This document shows positions 1 to 7,439 of a DNA stretch of 13,904 nucleotides, in pieces; position 1 is the first letter of the stretch, and every line of letters begins with the position of its first letter. Source of the stretch: Schleiferiaceae bacterium (GTDB taxonomy: Bacteria; Bacteroidota; Bacteroidia; Flavobacteriales; Schleiferiaceae). The stretch covers positions 1-13,904 of the forward strand of contig JAKMGS010000040.1 in the NCBI GenBank assembly GCA_022424815.1. The letters are read 5' to 3'. The translations under genes were made by a program, and so were the position numbers. The notes below the pieces were generated by a model. That model searched no databases, was not told the origin of the DNA, and saw only the letters and a program-made list of their open reading frames with translations.

Positions 1-1106
1 CTAAGATGGATTTGCCTGTGGCTATGGGACGTACCATTACCAATGAAAACTTCATTTTTGATTTGGCAAAAATGCCCCACCTATTGATGGCCGGAGCCAC
101 AGGACAAGGAAAGTCCGTAGGATTAAACGCCATTCTTACCTCTTTACTCTACAAGAAGCACCCGAGCCAATTAAAATTCGTGCTGGTTGATCCTAAGAAG
201 GTCGAACTCACGCTCTATAACAAAATAGAACGCCATTATCTGGCTATTCTTCCAGATTCAGAAGAAGCCATTATCACAGATACGACCAAGGTCATCCACA
301 CTTTAAACAGTCTGTGTATTGAAATGGACAATCGTTATGAATTGCTCAAATCAGCCATGGTCCGCAACATTAAAGAGTACAATGCTAAATTCATAGCTCG
401 ACGCCTGAACCCAGAAGAAGGCCACAAATACCTTCCATATATAGTATTGGTTATTGACGAGTTCGCAGATTTGATCATGACCGCTGGGAAGGAAGTAGAA
501 ATGCCTATTGCACGATTAGCCCAGCTTGCTCGTGCCATTGGAATTCACCTCATAGTTGCCACACAACGTCCATCGGTGAATGTCATTACAGGAATAATTA
601 AAGCGAATTTCCCGGCGCGGGCGGCGTTCCGAGTAACCTCTAAAATAGATTCGCGCACCATTCTAGATGCAGGGGGAGCCGATCAATTGATTGGTAAAGG
701 AGATATGCTTTTCTCGCAGGGTTCTGATTTAGTTAGATTACAATGTGCTTTCGTGGACACACCCGAAGTTGAAGAGATTTGTGATTTTATCGGAAATCAA
801 CAAGCCTATCCTACCGCATACCAACTTCCAGAATACATAGGAGAAGAAGGCGGTGGTGTAGGCGATATAGACCCGTCAGAAAGAGATGCATTATTTGAAG
901 ACGCAGCGAGATTGGTGGTACAAACACAGCAAGGTTCAACGTCCATGATTCAACGTAAATTAAAACTAGGATACAATAGAGCCGGTCGAATAGTTGACCA
1001 ATTAGAAGCTGCAGGTATCCTTGGACCGTTTGAAGGGTCCAAGGCGAGACAAGTATTAGTACCTGATGAGATGGCTTTGGAACAGAAATTGAATGGAGAT
1101 GCTTAA
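1..1106 (+). CDS. ftsK: DNA translocase FtsK/SpoIIIE, C-terminal motor and gamma domain (5' partial)
   Basis: FtsK is the septum-associated ATP-driven DNA pump that clears and resolves chromosome termini during division. The frame is already open at base 1, and the first ATG (base 6) lies inside the motor domain, so the gene starts upstream of the window. Counting from that ATG: Walker A GATGQGKS at residues 30-37, Walker B LVIDEFADL at 148-156, and the family stretch ATQRPSVNVITG from 185. An acidic/glycine linker (about 279-292) leads to the winged-helix gamma domain (about 296-353, with STSMIQRKLKLGYNRAGRI), which in known FtsK proteins reads the polar KOPS DNA motifs. The N-terminal membrane domain is not in the window. 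The next gene starts 9 bases after the stop. Identification is secure; only the 5' extent is unknown. Confidence 0.97.
   Translation, partial: KMDLPVAMGRTITNENFIFDLAKMPHLLMAGATGQGKSVGLNAILTSLLYKKHPSQLKFVLVDPKKVELTLYNKIERHYLAILPDSEEAIITDTTKVIHTLNSLCIEMDNRYELLKSAMVRNIKEYNAKFIARRLNPEEGHKYLPYIVLVIDEFADLIMTAGKEVEMPIARLAQLARAIGIHLIVATQRPSVNVITGIIKANFPARAAFRVTSKIDSRTILDAGGADQLIGKGDMLFSQGSDLVRLQCAFVDTPEVEEICDFIGNQQAYPTAYQLPEYIGEEGGGVGDIDPSERDALFEDAARLVVQTQQGSTSMIQRKLKLGYNRAGRIVDQLEAAGILGPFEGSKARQVLVPDEMALEQKLNGDA
1019..1044. repeat. Perfect inverted repeat inside the 3' end of ftsK
   Basis: Arms CCTTGGACC (1019-1027) and GGTCCAAGG (1036-1044) pair perfectly over 9 bp around an 8-base loop. It falls in the codons for the end of the FtsK gamma domain. 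No T-run follows, so it is not a standard terminator. It may only reflect codon choice, or it may form an mRNA hairpin upstream of the lolA start at 1116. Confidence 0.5.
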
Positions 1107-1115
1107 ATTCGCGAC

Positions 1116-1736
1116 ATGAGACTAATTACCCTTTTACTACTTCCAGTTTTTTCCTTTGCACAATCCCATGTTGACGCCAAGGAATTGTTGAACAAGGTTT
1201 ATCAAAAAACACTAAACCTAGAAACACAGCATATTTCTTTCACTAATACGATTGCAGCCCCAAGTAACGGGGGCATGAAGGAGCGTAAATCCAATGGAGA
1301 ACTTTTTGCCATGGGGGAAAAAGTTAGAATCAAAACAGATGCTTTTGAGTTTTTATCAGATGGAAACAATGCATATTTGATTTATCCAGAAGATGAAGAA
1401 ATCGAAAAGACTGTTTCAGGAGAAGAGACCTCATTAAGCCCTTCTGATATCCTAAAAAATTATCAGAACGGTTACAGTTATAAAATGGCAGGTAAAGCAA
1501 ATGAGAATGGTAAAACCATACAATATGTTGTCTTAAAACCCGTTGCTAGTGAAGAGATAAGAGAAATTATCATTGGAGTTGATACTAAAACCTTACTATT
1601 AGAAAATTATACCCAATTTGGGACGAATGGAATCAACACCACTTTTACCGTCAATCAATACAAAGTAAATGACCCTTTAAATGCGGATATGTTCAACATC
1701 AATGCGGATGAATTTAAAGGTTACTATCGACTGTAG
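1116..1736 (+). CDS. lolA: LolA-like periplasmic outer-membrane lipoprotein carrier
   Basis: LolA shuttles lipoproteins through the periplasm from the LolCDE transporter to the outer membrane. The 206-residue product begins with a short hydrophobic signal peptide (MRLITLLLLPVFSFA, likely cut before Q16), then an amphipathic helix (DAKELLNKVYQKT) and repeated beta-strand stretches. These include FEFLSDGNNAYLIYPEDEEI, an acidic/lysine connection, and a C-terminal half with VVLKPVASEEIREIIIGVD and LLENYTQFG, matching the half-barrel of LolA/DUF-type outer-membrane carriers. Length fits the family. It follows ftsK by 9 bases and precedes the LptF/G-like gene by 2 bases, an order I recall from other flavobacteria. 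The start at 1116 is chosen because it directly begins the signal peptide. Assignment rests on fold-like pattern and context rather than a catalytic motif, since LolA has none. Confidence 0.82.
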   Translation: MRLITLLLLPVFSFAQSHVDAKELLNKVYQKTLNLETQHISFTNTIAAPSNGGMKERKSNGELFAMGEKVRIKTDAFEFLSDGNNAYLIYPEDEEIEKTVSGEETSLSPSDILKNYQNGYSYKMAGKANENGKTIQYVVLKPVASEEIREIIIGVDTKTLLLENYTQFGTNGINTTFTVNQYKVNDPLNADMFNINADEFKGYYRL

Positions 1737-1738
1737 AA

Positions 1739-3163
1739 ATGAATAAGCTAGACTGGTACGTCTTAAAAAGTTTCGTAAGACCATTATTTCCTACGTTGGG
1801 AATTATGGTCTTTTTCTTTTTGATGCAGATGGTTTGGAAGTATGTAGACGATCTGGCCGGTAAGGGTATTGAATGGTACGTTCTAGTAGAGTTAATGCTG
1901 TATTGGGCCGCAAGCGTTGTTCCCTTCGCTTTACCCGTAAGCGTTTTATTCGCTTCTTTATTGACTTTTGGAAATTTCGGAGAACATTATGAACTGGCTG
2001 CTATGAAAAGTTCTGGAATAAGTTTATTTCGCGGCATACGTTCTTTGATTGTCCTTAATATACTCATAGCCTTCGGAGCATTCTATTTCTATAATAATGT
2101 TATCCCTGTGGCCAATTTAAAAGGGCAAAGTTTGCTCATCAACATAGCCAAGAGTAAACCGGCATTTCATATTACTCCGGGTATATTCTACAACGGTTTT
2201 GAAGGGTATTCCATTAAAATTGGTCAAAAATCTGGCGACGGAGACCAGACCCTCAAGGACATCTATATTTATGATCATAAGGAGCACAAGAAAGGAAATC
2301 AAAAGGTATTGACAGCTGCTAGCGGTGTTATGCGTACCGTTTCGAATGACCAATACCTTGAAATTGAATTACATCAAGGTGCCATATATGAAGATATCGT
2401 AAGAGCAGATAGAGAGGAAAGAAAAAGAATGCCTTTGGCAAGAAGTGAATTCGATACAGCTTTTCTTCGATTCAATCTTGGTGGTTTTGATAATCCAAAT
2501 TTGTATAAAACCAGACGGCGTGATTTCATGATGCTGAACACCTCACAGCTTAAACTAAAGGCCGACACACTGAAGGATCAAATGATTGAACGCGAAACAA
2601 ACTTTCAAAAGAATTTGATCGGTAAATACAAGTTCGATTATATCGAACCTGAAAAAGCAGATGCAACGGATGCATTGAGAGATGATATAATGAAAAACCT
2701 TTTGAGTGGTATGCGTTTAAGAGCCTCTCAAAATGCTATTCGGTTAGCCAGGTCCAATCTAGATTATCTCAGACAAATGGAGCGTGAGATGGATTGGCGT
2801 AACGAAACTAGGCTGCGTCATTGGCTAGAATATTATAAAAAGTTTGCACTGGGCGTGAGTGTTCTAATCATGTTCTTTATCGGTGCGCCTTTAGGCAGTA
2901 TTATTCGCAAAGGAGGTATAGGGTTGCCACTGGTCATTAGTACAGTTTCTTTTTTGATCTTTCATGTCTTGAACACCACCTTTGAAAAGATGGGTCGCGA
3001 AGACCTCATAGATCCACTTTTTGCTACTTGGTTGCCATCTATGATCTTGGCGCCCATTGCACTATGGTTAACCTACAGTGCTTCTACTGATAAATCTCTG
3101 ATTTCCGGGGAATGGTTCAGCGCCTTAACTACGAAATTCTACAGAAAAAAGGATGAAGAATAA
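1739..3163 (+). CDS. LptF/LptG (YjgP/YjgQ) family permease
   Basis: LptF and LptG form the inner-membrane core of the LptB2FG exporter that extracts lipopolysaccharide for transport to the outer membrane. The 474-residue product has an N-terminal helix after LDWYVLKSFVRPL (about 12-36), helices around 45-78 and 98-118, a long periplasmic/coiled region (about 120-365), and a C-terminal membrane block (about 366-450). That block contains the family signature IGAPLGSIIRKGGIG. E. coli LptG is about 360 residues; the extra length here lies in the charged, helix-rich middle (about 265-360), as is common in Bacteroidota members. I cannot tell whether it is the F or the G subunit, so no symbol is given. 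It starts 2 bases after lolA, and its last 11 bases overlap the next gene. Confidence 0.92.
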   Translation: MNKLDWYVLKSFVRPLFPTLGIMVFFFLMQMVWKYVDDLAGKGIEWYVLVELMLYWAASVVPFALPVSVLFASLLTFGNFGEHYELAAMKSSGISLFRGIRSLIVLNILIAFGAFYFYNNVIPVANLKGQSLLINIAKSKPAFHITPGIFYNGFEGYSIKIGQKSGDGDQTLKDIYIYDHKEHKKGNQKVLTAASGVMRTVSNDQYLEIELHQGAIYEDIVRADREERKRMPLARSEFDTAFLRFNLGGFDNPNLYKTRRRDFMMLNTSQLKLKADTLKDQMIERETNFQKNLIGKYKFDYIEPEKADATDALRDDIMKNLLSGMRLRASQNAIRLARSNLDYLRQMEREMDWRNETRLRHWLEYYKKFALGVSVLIMFFIGAPLGSIIRKGGIGLPLVISTVSFLIFHVLNTTFEKMGREDLIDPLFATWLPSMILAPIALWLTYSASTDKSLISGEWFSALTTKFYRKKDEE

Positions 3164-4325
3164 GGTTCTCATTCTTTCAAATAAACTCCCCTATCCTAGC
3201 GATGACGGAAGCTCTATTGCCATGGCTCGGCTGCTTGAGGCATTGGCGATGAAGGAATTGGACTTACATTATTATGCTATTAATACCGACAAACATTTCA
3301 AAAATGTAGAGGAAAGTGTAGTGCATCAATCGAATGTGACCTTTGAGGCTTTTGCATGGAATACTTCGCCCAAGCCTAGCACAGCACTTGGAAATTTAGC
3401 AACTTCATTGCCCTACCACGTCAGTAGATTCTTCATCCCGACACTGCTAAAGCGCCTTAATGCATTCGATACCAATAGTTTCCACACAGTTATTCTGGAA
3501 GGTGCCTTCATGGGTATGTATGTAAGTGAGGCCAAACGCATCGGGCAACAAACTATTTTACGTGCGCACAATGTTGAGCATGAGATTTGGCAAAGATTGG
3601 CTGAAAACGAAAAAAATCCATTGAAACGATGGTATTTAAAGCTTCAGTCTCGAAGATTGCAACGATTTGAAAGCCAATTATCTCAGTCTGTCGACCAAAT
3701 CTGGTGCATTTCAGAAAAGGACCAGGAGTGGTTTGAATCCCTAACTCCAGCGGCTTCTTTTATTCCTACTGCAGTACTACCCAAACCTGGACCATCAAAC
3801 ATTCAACCGCTTCGTTGCCACCACTTGGGAGCATTGGATTGGGCGCCTTCCATTCAAGGCCTGCAATGGTTCATGACTGAAATCTGGCCACAGGTTCTCA
3901 ACAGGGTTCCTCAAGCTGAGTTTCATATTGCAGGAAATAATCCCCCCAAGAATTTTCAATTCCCGAAGGATCAAAACATCTTTTTTCATGGTCGTGTAGA
4001 AGATGCTACCGTATTCACCCATGACTATGGAATCAGTATTATCCCATTATTAGCAGGCTCCGGGATGCGCATAAAAATTTTAGAGAACTGTGCTGCAGCG
4101 GTACCATCTATTTCTACAGCTATTGGAGCAGAGGGCATCTATACTAAGGACTCCACCGAGGCCATTATTGTTGAATCTGTCGCCGAGTTTGTTGAGGCCC
4201 TTGTTGAACTCGTACAGCAGCCGGAACGAGCCTTAGCCTTAGGACAAAAGGCCCAAGAGGATATTTTGAATAGGTTCGGAATGCAACCTACCTTGCAACG
4301 CATAGAAAAGGTATGGTCTTGCTAG
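3153..4325 (+). CDS. Glycosyltransferase, GT4-like (GT-B fold)
   Basis: Likely transfers a sugar from an activated donor to an envelope glycan or lipid; acceptor and sugar cannot be read from sequence. The 390-residue protein opens with MKNKVLILSNKLPYPSDDGS, the beta-loop of an N-terminal Rossmann domain. RAHNVEHEIW (137-146) is a conserved acceptor-side motif. The C-terminal nucleotide-sugar domain starts near LGALDWAPSIQGLQWF (225-240), and GSGMRIKILENCAAAVPSIS (302-321) is the position of the donor-binding EX7E-type segment, with E311 preserved. The pattern recalls PEP-CTERM/exopolysaccharide-associated sugar transferases. No signal peptide or membrane helix is evident, so it is probably cytoplasmic or peripheral. 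The start lies inside the 3' end of the permease gene (11-base overlap), and the stop overlaps the next glycosyltransferase by 13 bases. Confidence 0.88.
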   Translation: MKNKVLILSNKLPYPSDDGSSIAMARLLEALAMKELDLHYYAINTDKHFKNVEESVVHQSNVTFEAFAWNTSPKPSTALGNLATSLPYHVSRFFIPTLLKRLNAFDTNSFHTVILEGAFMGMYVSEAKRIGQQTILRAHNVEHEIWQRLAENEKNPLKRWYLKLQSRRLQRFESQLSQSVDQIWCISEKDQEWFESLTPAASFIPTAVLPKPGPSNIQPLRCHHLGALDWAPSIQGLQWFMTEIWPQVLNRVPQAEFHIAGNNPPKNFQFPKDQNIFFHGRVEDATVFTHDYGISIIPLLAGSGMRIKILENCAAAVPSISTAIGAEGIYTKDSTEAIIVESVAEFVEALVELVQQPERALALGQKAQEDILNRFGMQPTLQRIEKVWSC

Positions 4326-5449
4326 CTACAACAATATTTTTCATTTGTCTTCTTTGGATCACCATACCCTACTTGTGGTATCCGTTGTGGCAATTGGCCT
4401 TTACAGGTAAACCACTGGAAATCAACACGCCATCTTCTTTTCCTAAGATCAGTGTAGTGTTTGCGGCATATAACGAGCGAACCATCATTGAAGAGAAAAT
4501 CAGAAGCATTTTTGCCTCGCACTACCCACAAGAACTCATTGAGGTTTGGATAGGTAGTGACCTTTCGGATGACGGTCAAGACGATATCATTCGTGAACTT
4601 CAAAAGGAGTTTTCCGGCCTGAACCTGCACGTTAATGCCGAGCGTTCGGGTAAATCTGCCACCATTAATAGATTGGTGGAACTGTGTACGGGTGAGATCA
4701 TCGTTGCCACCGATGCTAATATCATTTTTGATGAGAATACCCTAGTGGAATTGGCCAGTCCAATTATCTCCTCACAAGCCACCGCAGTCGCGGGAACATT
4801 GACCTACGGGAAGGCAAAGACCGCCGGTACCACAGCAGCCACGGAACGACAATACCTCACCATTGAGAATAAAATACGCAAATCTGAGAGCCAGAAATAC
4901 GGATTTTGCCTGGGCATGGAAGGCGGTCTGTACAGCATGCGTAAATCTGCATGGCAACCTATTCCTCCGCACACCTTCATGGAAGATTTCTTCCAAACAG
5001 TTCAACTCATTCAGAACGATCATCGAATCTTCTACAGTGATACGGCCCTTGGATATGAAGATGTGAGCACCTCATTGAGAGAGGAATTCAAACGCAAAAA
5101 GCGCATCAGTATTGGGAATTATCAAAACTTAAAACGCTTCCGTAGCCTACTACTGAAGAAAGTTCATCCCTTCGGATGGGTCTTTTTATTCCATAAAATT
5201 TTGCGCTGGACTGCACCTCAAGCCGTGCTTATCGGGGCCTTGGCCTTAGTGCTTACTCCCTTCGGACTGCCAACTTTTTTAGGTGTCGGGGGGGTAGTAT
5301 TGTTGGAACTGCTCTTCTATCGCGGTGCAGGTCCTTTGGTGTATTTTTGCGCCATGAATCTTGCAATGTTGCAAGGCTACCTAACCTATTTACAAGGGGT
5401 GTCGTCCAGTGTATGGCAACCCACCAAAAGAAATCAGAATGAGTCTTAA
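4313..5449 (+). CDS. Membrane glycosyltransferase, family 2 (GT-A fold)
   Basis: A processive-type or polyprenyl/lipid-linked GT2 enzyme, active at the cytoplasmic face of the inner membrane. The 378 residues show an N-terminal membrane helix (about 2-20), then PKISVVFAAYNERTIIEEKI (44-63), the start of the GT2 domain. SDLSDDGQDD (82-91) binds the nucleotide; VATDANIIFD (131-140) holds the DxD-position acidic residue D134; MEDFF (223-227) carries the ED pair; RKKRISIGNYQN (261-272) stands where processive family members have the (Q/R)xxRW-type motif, here without the tryptophan. Three C-terminal hydrophobic stretches (about 302-318, 320-336, 340-360) complete it. The start overlaps the preceding glycosyltransferase by 13 bases and the end overlaps ribB by 11, suggesting coupled translation. 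Product and acceptor are unknown. Confidence 0.9.
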   Translation: MVLLATTIFFICLLWITIPYLWYPLWQLAFTGKPLEINTPSSFPKISVVFAAYNERTIIEEKIRSIFASHYPQELIEVWIGSDLSDDGQDDIIRELQKEFSGLNLHVNAERSGKSATINRLVELCTGEIIVATDANIIFDENTLVELASPIISSQATAVAGTLTYGKAKTAGTTAATERQYLTIENKIRKSESQKYGFCLGMEGGLYSMRKSAWQPIPPHTFMEDFFQTVQLIQNDHRIFYSDTALGYEDVSTSLREEFKRKKRISIGNYQNLKRFRSLLLKKVHPFGWVFLFHKILRWTAPQAVLIGALALVLTPFGLPTFLGVGGVVLLELLFYRGAGPLVYFCAMNLAMLQGYLTYLQGVSSSVWQPTKRNQNES

Positions 5450-6548
5450 CACCATAGAAGAAGCAATAGAGGATATCAAAGCCGGCAAAGTGGTCATTGT
5501 TGTTGACGATGAGGATCGTGAGAACGAAGGCGATTTTGTTGCTGCAGCATCTAAGGTCAGCCCAGAGATGATCAATTTCATGGCGACTGAGGGACGTGGA
5601 TTGATCTGTACGCCCATTCTCCCGGCCCGTGCGGCGGAATTGGACCTCCCTCCTATGGTGAACAATAACACAGACCCAAATAAAACGGCCTTTACTGTGA
5701 GTATTGACCGTATTGGAGAAGGATGTACCACGGGAATTAGTGCTTACGACCGGTATATGACAGTGAAGTCATTGGTGGATCCTGCCATCAAGCCGGAACA
5801 ACTCGCGCGCCCTGGCCACATTTTTCCGCTGATTGCCAAACAGGGCGGTGTCTTACGCCGCGTCGGCCATACAGAAGCAGCTGTAGATTTGGCACGTTTG
5901 GCCGGTTTAGAACCTGCCGGCGTCATAGTTGAGATCATGAACGAAGACGGTACCATGGCGCGTTTGCCCCAGCTTCGTGAAATCGCAGTAAAGCACGGTC
6001 TAAAAATCGTATCTATTGAAGACTTGGTAGCGTATAGAATGGCGCAGGAAAGTCTCATAGAATTGGCCGAAAAATTCCAAATAGAAACGCCACACGGCAT
6101 GTTCTGCCTGCACGCGTTTGAGCAAAAGACCAATCACCAAGTGCACATCGCCCTAACCATGGGCCAGTGGACAGATTCGGAAACTGTACCGGTACGTATT
6201 CAAAGCGCGGGGGTAGCCAATGACATTTTCCACCTACTTACCAGCAATGAAAGTTCACAGCTGGAGAAGTCTTTAAAGGCCATCAGCCAACGCGGGAAAG
6301 GAGCGATTATTTATATGAATCAAGAGCCGAATGGCGACCGATTACTTAATAGAATTCGTTCGTTCAACAAAGGGAACTCCGAGCAGAAATCCAGTTTCAG
6401 TAAAGACGCACGAGATTTTGGGGTTGGCGCTCAAATCATTAGATTTCTTGGGATTAAGCATATTGATTTGCTGACCAACAATCCTATCAAGAGAATTGGG
6501 GTAAGCGGATACGGCCTTGAAATTATACAAAACTCACCCTTGGATTGA
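5439..6548 (+). CDS. ribB: 3,4-dihydroxy-2-butanone-4-phosphate synthase with degenerate GTP cyclohydrolase II domain
   Basis: RibB converts ribulose 5-phosphate to 3,4-dihydroxy-2-butanone 4-phosphate plus formate, the four-carbon precursor of riboflavin. The N-terminal domain (about 1-203) is complete: VVDDEDRENEGDF (21-33), TTGISAYDR (97-105), RPGHIFPL (124-131), GHTEAAVDLARLAG (143-156) and the end motif IEDLVAYR (193-200). The C-terminal domain (about 206-365) has RibA homology and keeps ARDFGVGAQI and LLTNNPIKRIGVSGYGL. It has lost the three zinc cysteines (the region now reads QSAGVANDIFHLLTSNES, 255-272), and QEGRG became QEPNG. GTP cyclohydrolase II activity is therefore very unlikely. 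The ATG at 5439 begins the normal RibB N-terminus; an upstream GTG at 5409 would add ten unlikely residues. It overlaps the glycosyltransferase by 11 bases and the next gene by 4. Confidence 0.94.
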   Translation: MSLNTIEEAIEDIKAGKVVIVVDDEDRENEGDFVAAASKVSPEMINFMATEGRGLICTPILPARAAELDLPPMVNNNTDPNKTAFTVSIDRIGEGCTTGISAYDRYMTVKSLVDPAIKPEQLARPGHIFPLIAKQGGVLRRVGHTEAAVDLARLAGLEPAGVIVEIMNEDGTMARLPQLREIAVKHGLKIVSIEDLVAYRMAQESLIELAEKFQIETPHGMFCLHAFEQKTNHQVHIALTMGQWTDSETVPVRIQSAGVANDIFHLLTSNESSQLEKSLKAISQRGKGAIIYMNQEPNGDRLLNRIRSFNKGNSEQKSSFSKDARDFGVGAQIIRFLGIKHIDLLTNNPIKRIGVSGYGLEIIQNSPLD

Positions 6549-7375
6549 AAGAAGGAAACACCATAGTAGCTGCCATCCGGTTTTACAGGTCTTTTGACCA
6601 ATTACCTTCGCTAGGTGCTATGTTCCTATTAACCGGTCTTAGCGGTATCTTCGAAACCCTTCCCATCCTCGCTTCCCTCCCGCTGTTGCGAACCATTTTC
6701 CTTGATCAGCCCAGCATCCACATTGCAGGCATGGACTTTCAATGGATCGAATACGGGGTAATTCTTCTCGTAATTCTCGTGCTGCGACTGATTCTAGGGT
6801 ATTTGAGTCAATACAAGAATGGTTTTATTAGGGTCCAATTAATGACAGATTTCCGCCAAAATTCTTCCAATGATCGAAGTGCTCGGTTTGAATTTGGAAA
6901 ACGTACACAAGGATTAAACTTCCTGTTTGTCGGTTGGTCTCAATTCGTCCCAGGTATAGCTTTTCTAGCACTAGGAGTATTCCTTATGCCGAAATTTGGA
7001 GCCTTAGTTCTTGCCACACTTTTGCTATGGTCGTTCTTAATCAACCAGTTGAAGAAGAAACAAGATCAACAACACCATTTGGTTTCGGAACTGCAACAAG
7101 AATTGGACGCTGAAGAAGATGCGAATCTCGTATCGAAATGGGGCCAGGCCAGACAACGAGCCATTCACTGGGATGCGCTCAATAAAAACGCCCGTGAGTT
7201 CATCATTCTATCGACCTTGATTCTTAGCCTGTCGGCTGCCGAGCACTGGGGTTGGTTGGGCGACAATGCCTCGTTAATTTCCATTATAATGCTGCTTCGC
7301 GGCATGCAGCAACTCTACACGGCGTACCATATGTCACAGCAATTGTCAGGATTACGTCGTTACTTCAAAGCTTAA
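6545..7375 (+). CDS. Polytopic membrane protein resembling an ABC exporter/flippase membrane domain without ATPase
   Basis: Not a named family to me. The 276 residues hold hydrophobic segments near 22-48, 69-88, 125-147, 149-166, 219-232 and 243-256, with a long charged helical stretch (about 167-218) between the fourth and fifth. This is the layout of a six-helix type IV ABC exporter membrane domain. GIFETLPILASLPLLRTIF (34-52) resembles the first helix of PglK-type oligosaccharide flippases, and the end, QQLYTAYHMSQQLSGLRRY, resembles the exit from helix six. The protein stops there: no Walker A, signature or Walker B, and no such sequence in the 64 bases downstream. It starts with TTG in a TTGA overlap with the ribB stop; the next in-frame ATG (6620) would remove part of helix one. 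Its coupling to glycosyltransferases suggests a role in glycan handling (inference). A decayed transporter is the alternative. Confidence 0.6.
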   Translation: MKEGNTIVAAIRFYRSFDQLPSLGAMFLLTGLSGIFETLPILASLPLLRTIFLDQPSIHIAGMDFQWIEYGVILLVILVLRLILGYLSQYKNGFIRVQLMTDFRQNSSNDRSARFEFGKRTQGLNFLFVGWSQFVPGIAFLALGVFLMPKFGALVLATLLLWSFLINQLKKKQDQQHHLVSELQQELDAEEDANLVSKWGQARQRAIHWDALNKNAREFIILSTLILSLSAAEHWGWLGDNASLISIIMLLRGMQQLYTAYHMSQQLSGLRRYFKA

Positions 7376-7439
7376 TAATAGGTCGTTCCCTTTCAATGAA
7401 TTACCTTTACATTGCTAAATAACCGTGAGATTTCATCTT

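Noticed and set aside
6..8. ATG at base 6 as the ftsK start
   Set aside because: It lies just before the motor-domain Walker A, the frame is open to base 1, and FtsK needs several hundred residues upstream.
5409..5438. GTG at 5409 as the ribB start
   Set aside because: It would add ten residues lacking RibB similarity and a 41-base overlap; the ATG at 5439 gives the usual RibB N-terminus.
7402..7409. Possible Bacteroidota -7 element TACCTTTA before the lipoprotein gene
   Set aside because: It matches TAnnTTTG at all but one position, but no TTTG-like -33 element lies at the right distance, so the promoter cannot be supported.
7425..7439. GTG at 7425 as the lipoprotein start
   Set aside because: The ATG at 7440 starts a standard lipoprotein signal peptide; the extra residues MRFHL add nothing to it.
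7376..7439. Frameshifted ATPase remnant after the ABC-like membrane protein
   Set aside because: Only 64 bases separate it from the lipoprotein, and no Walker or signature sequence is visible in any frame there.
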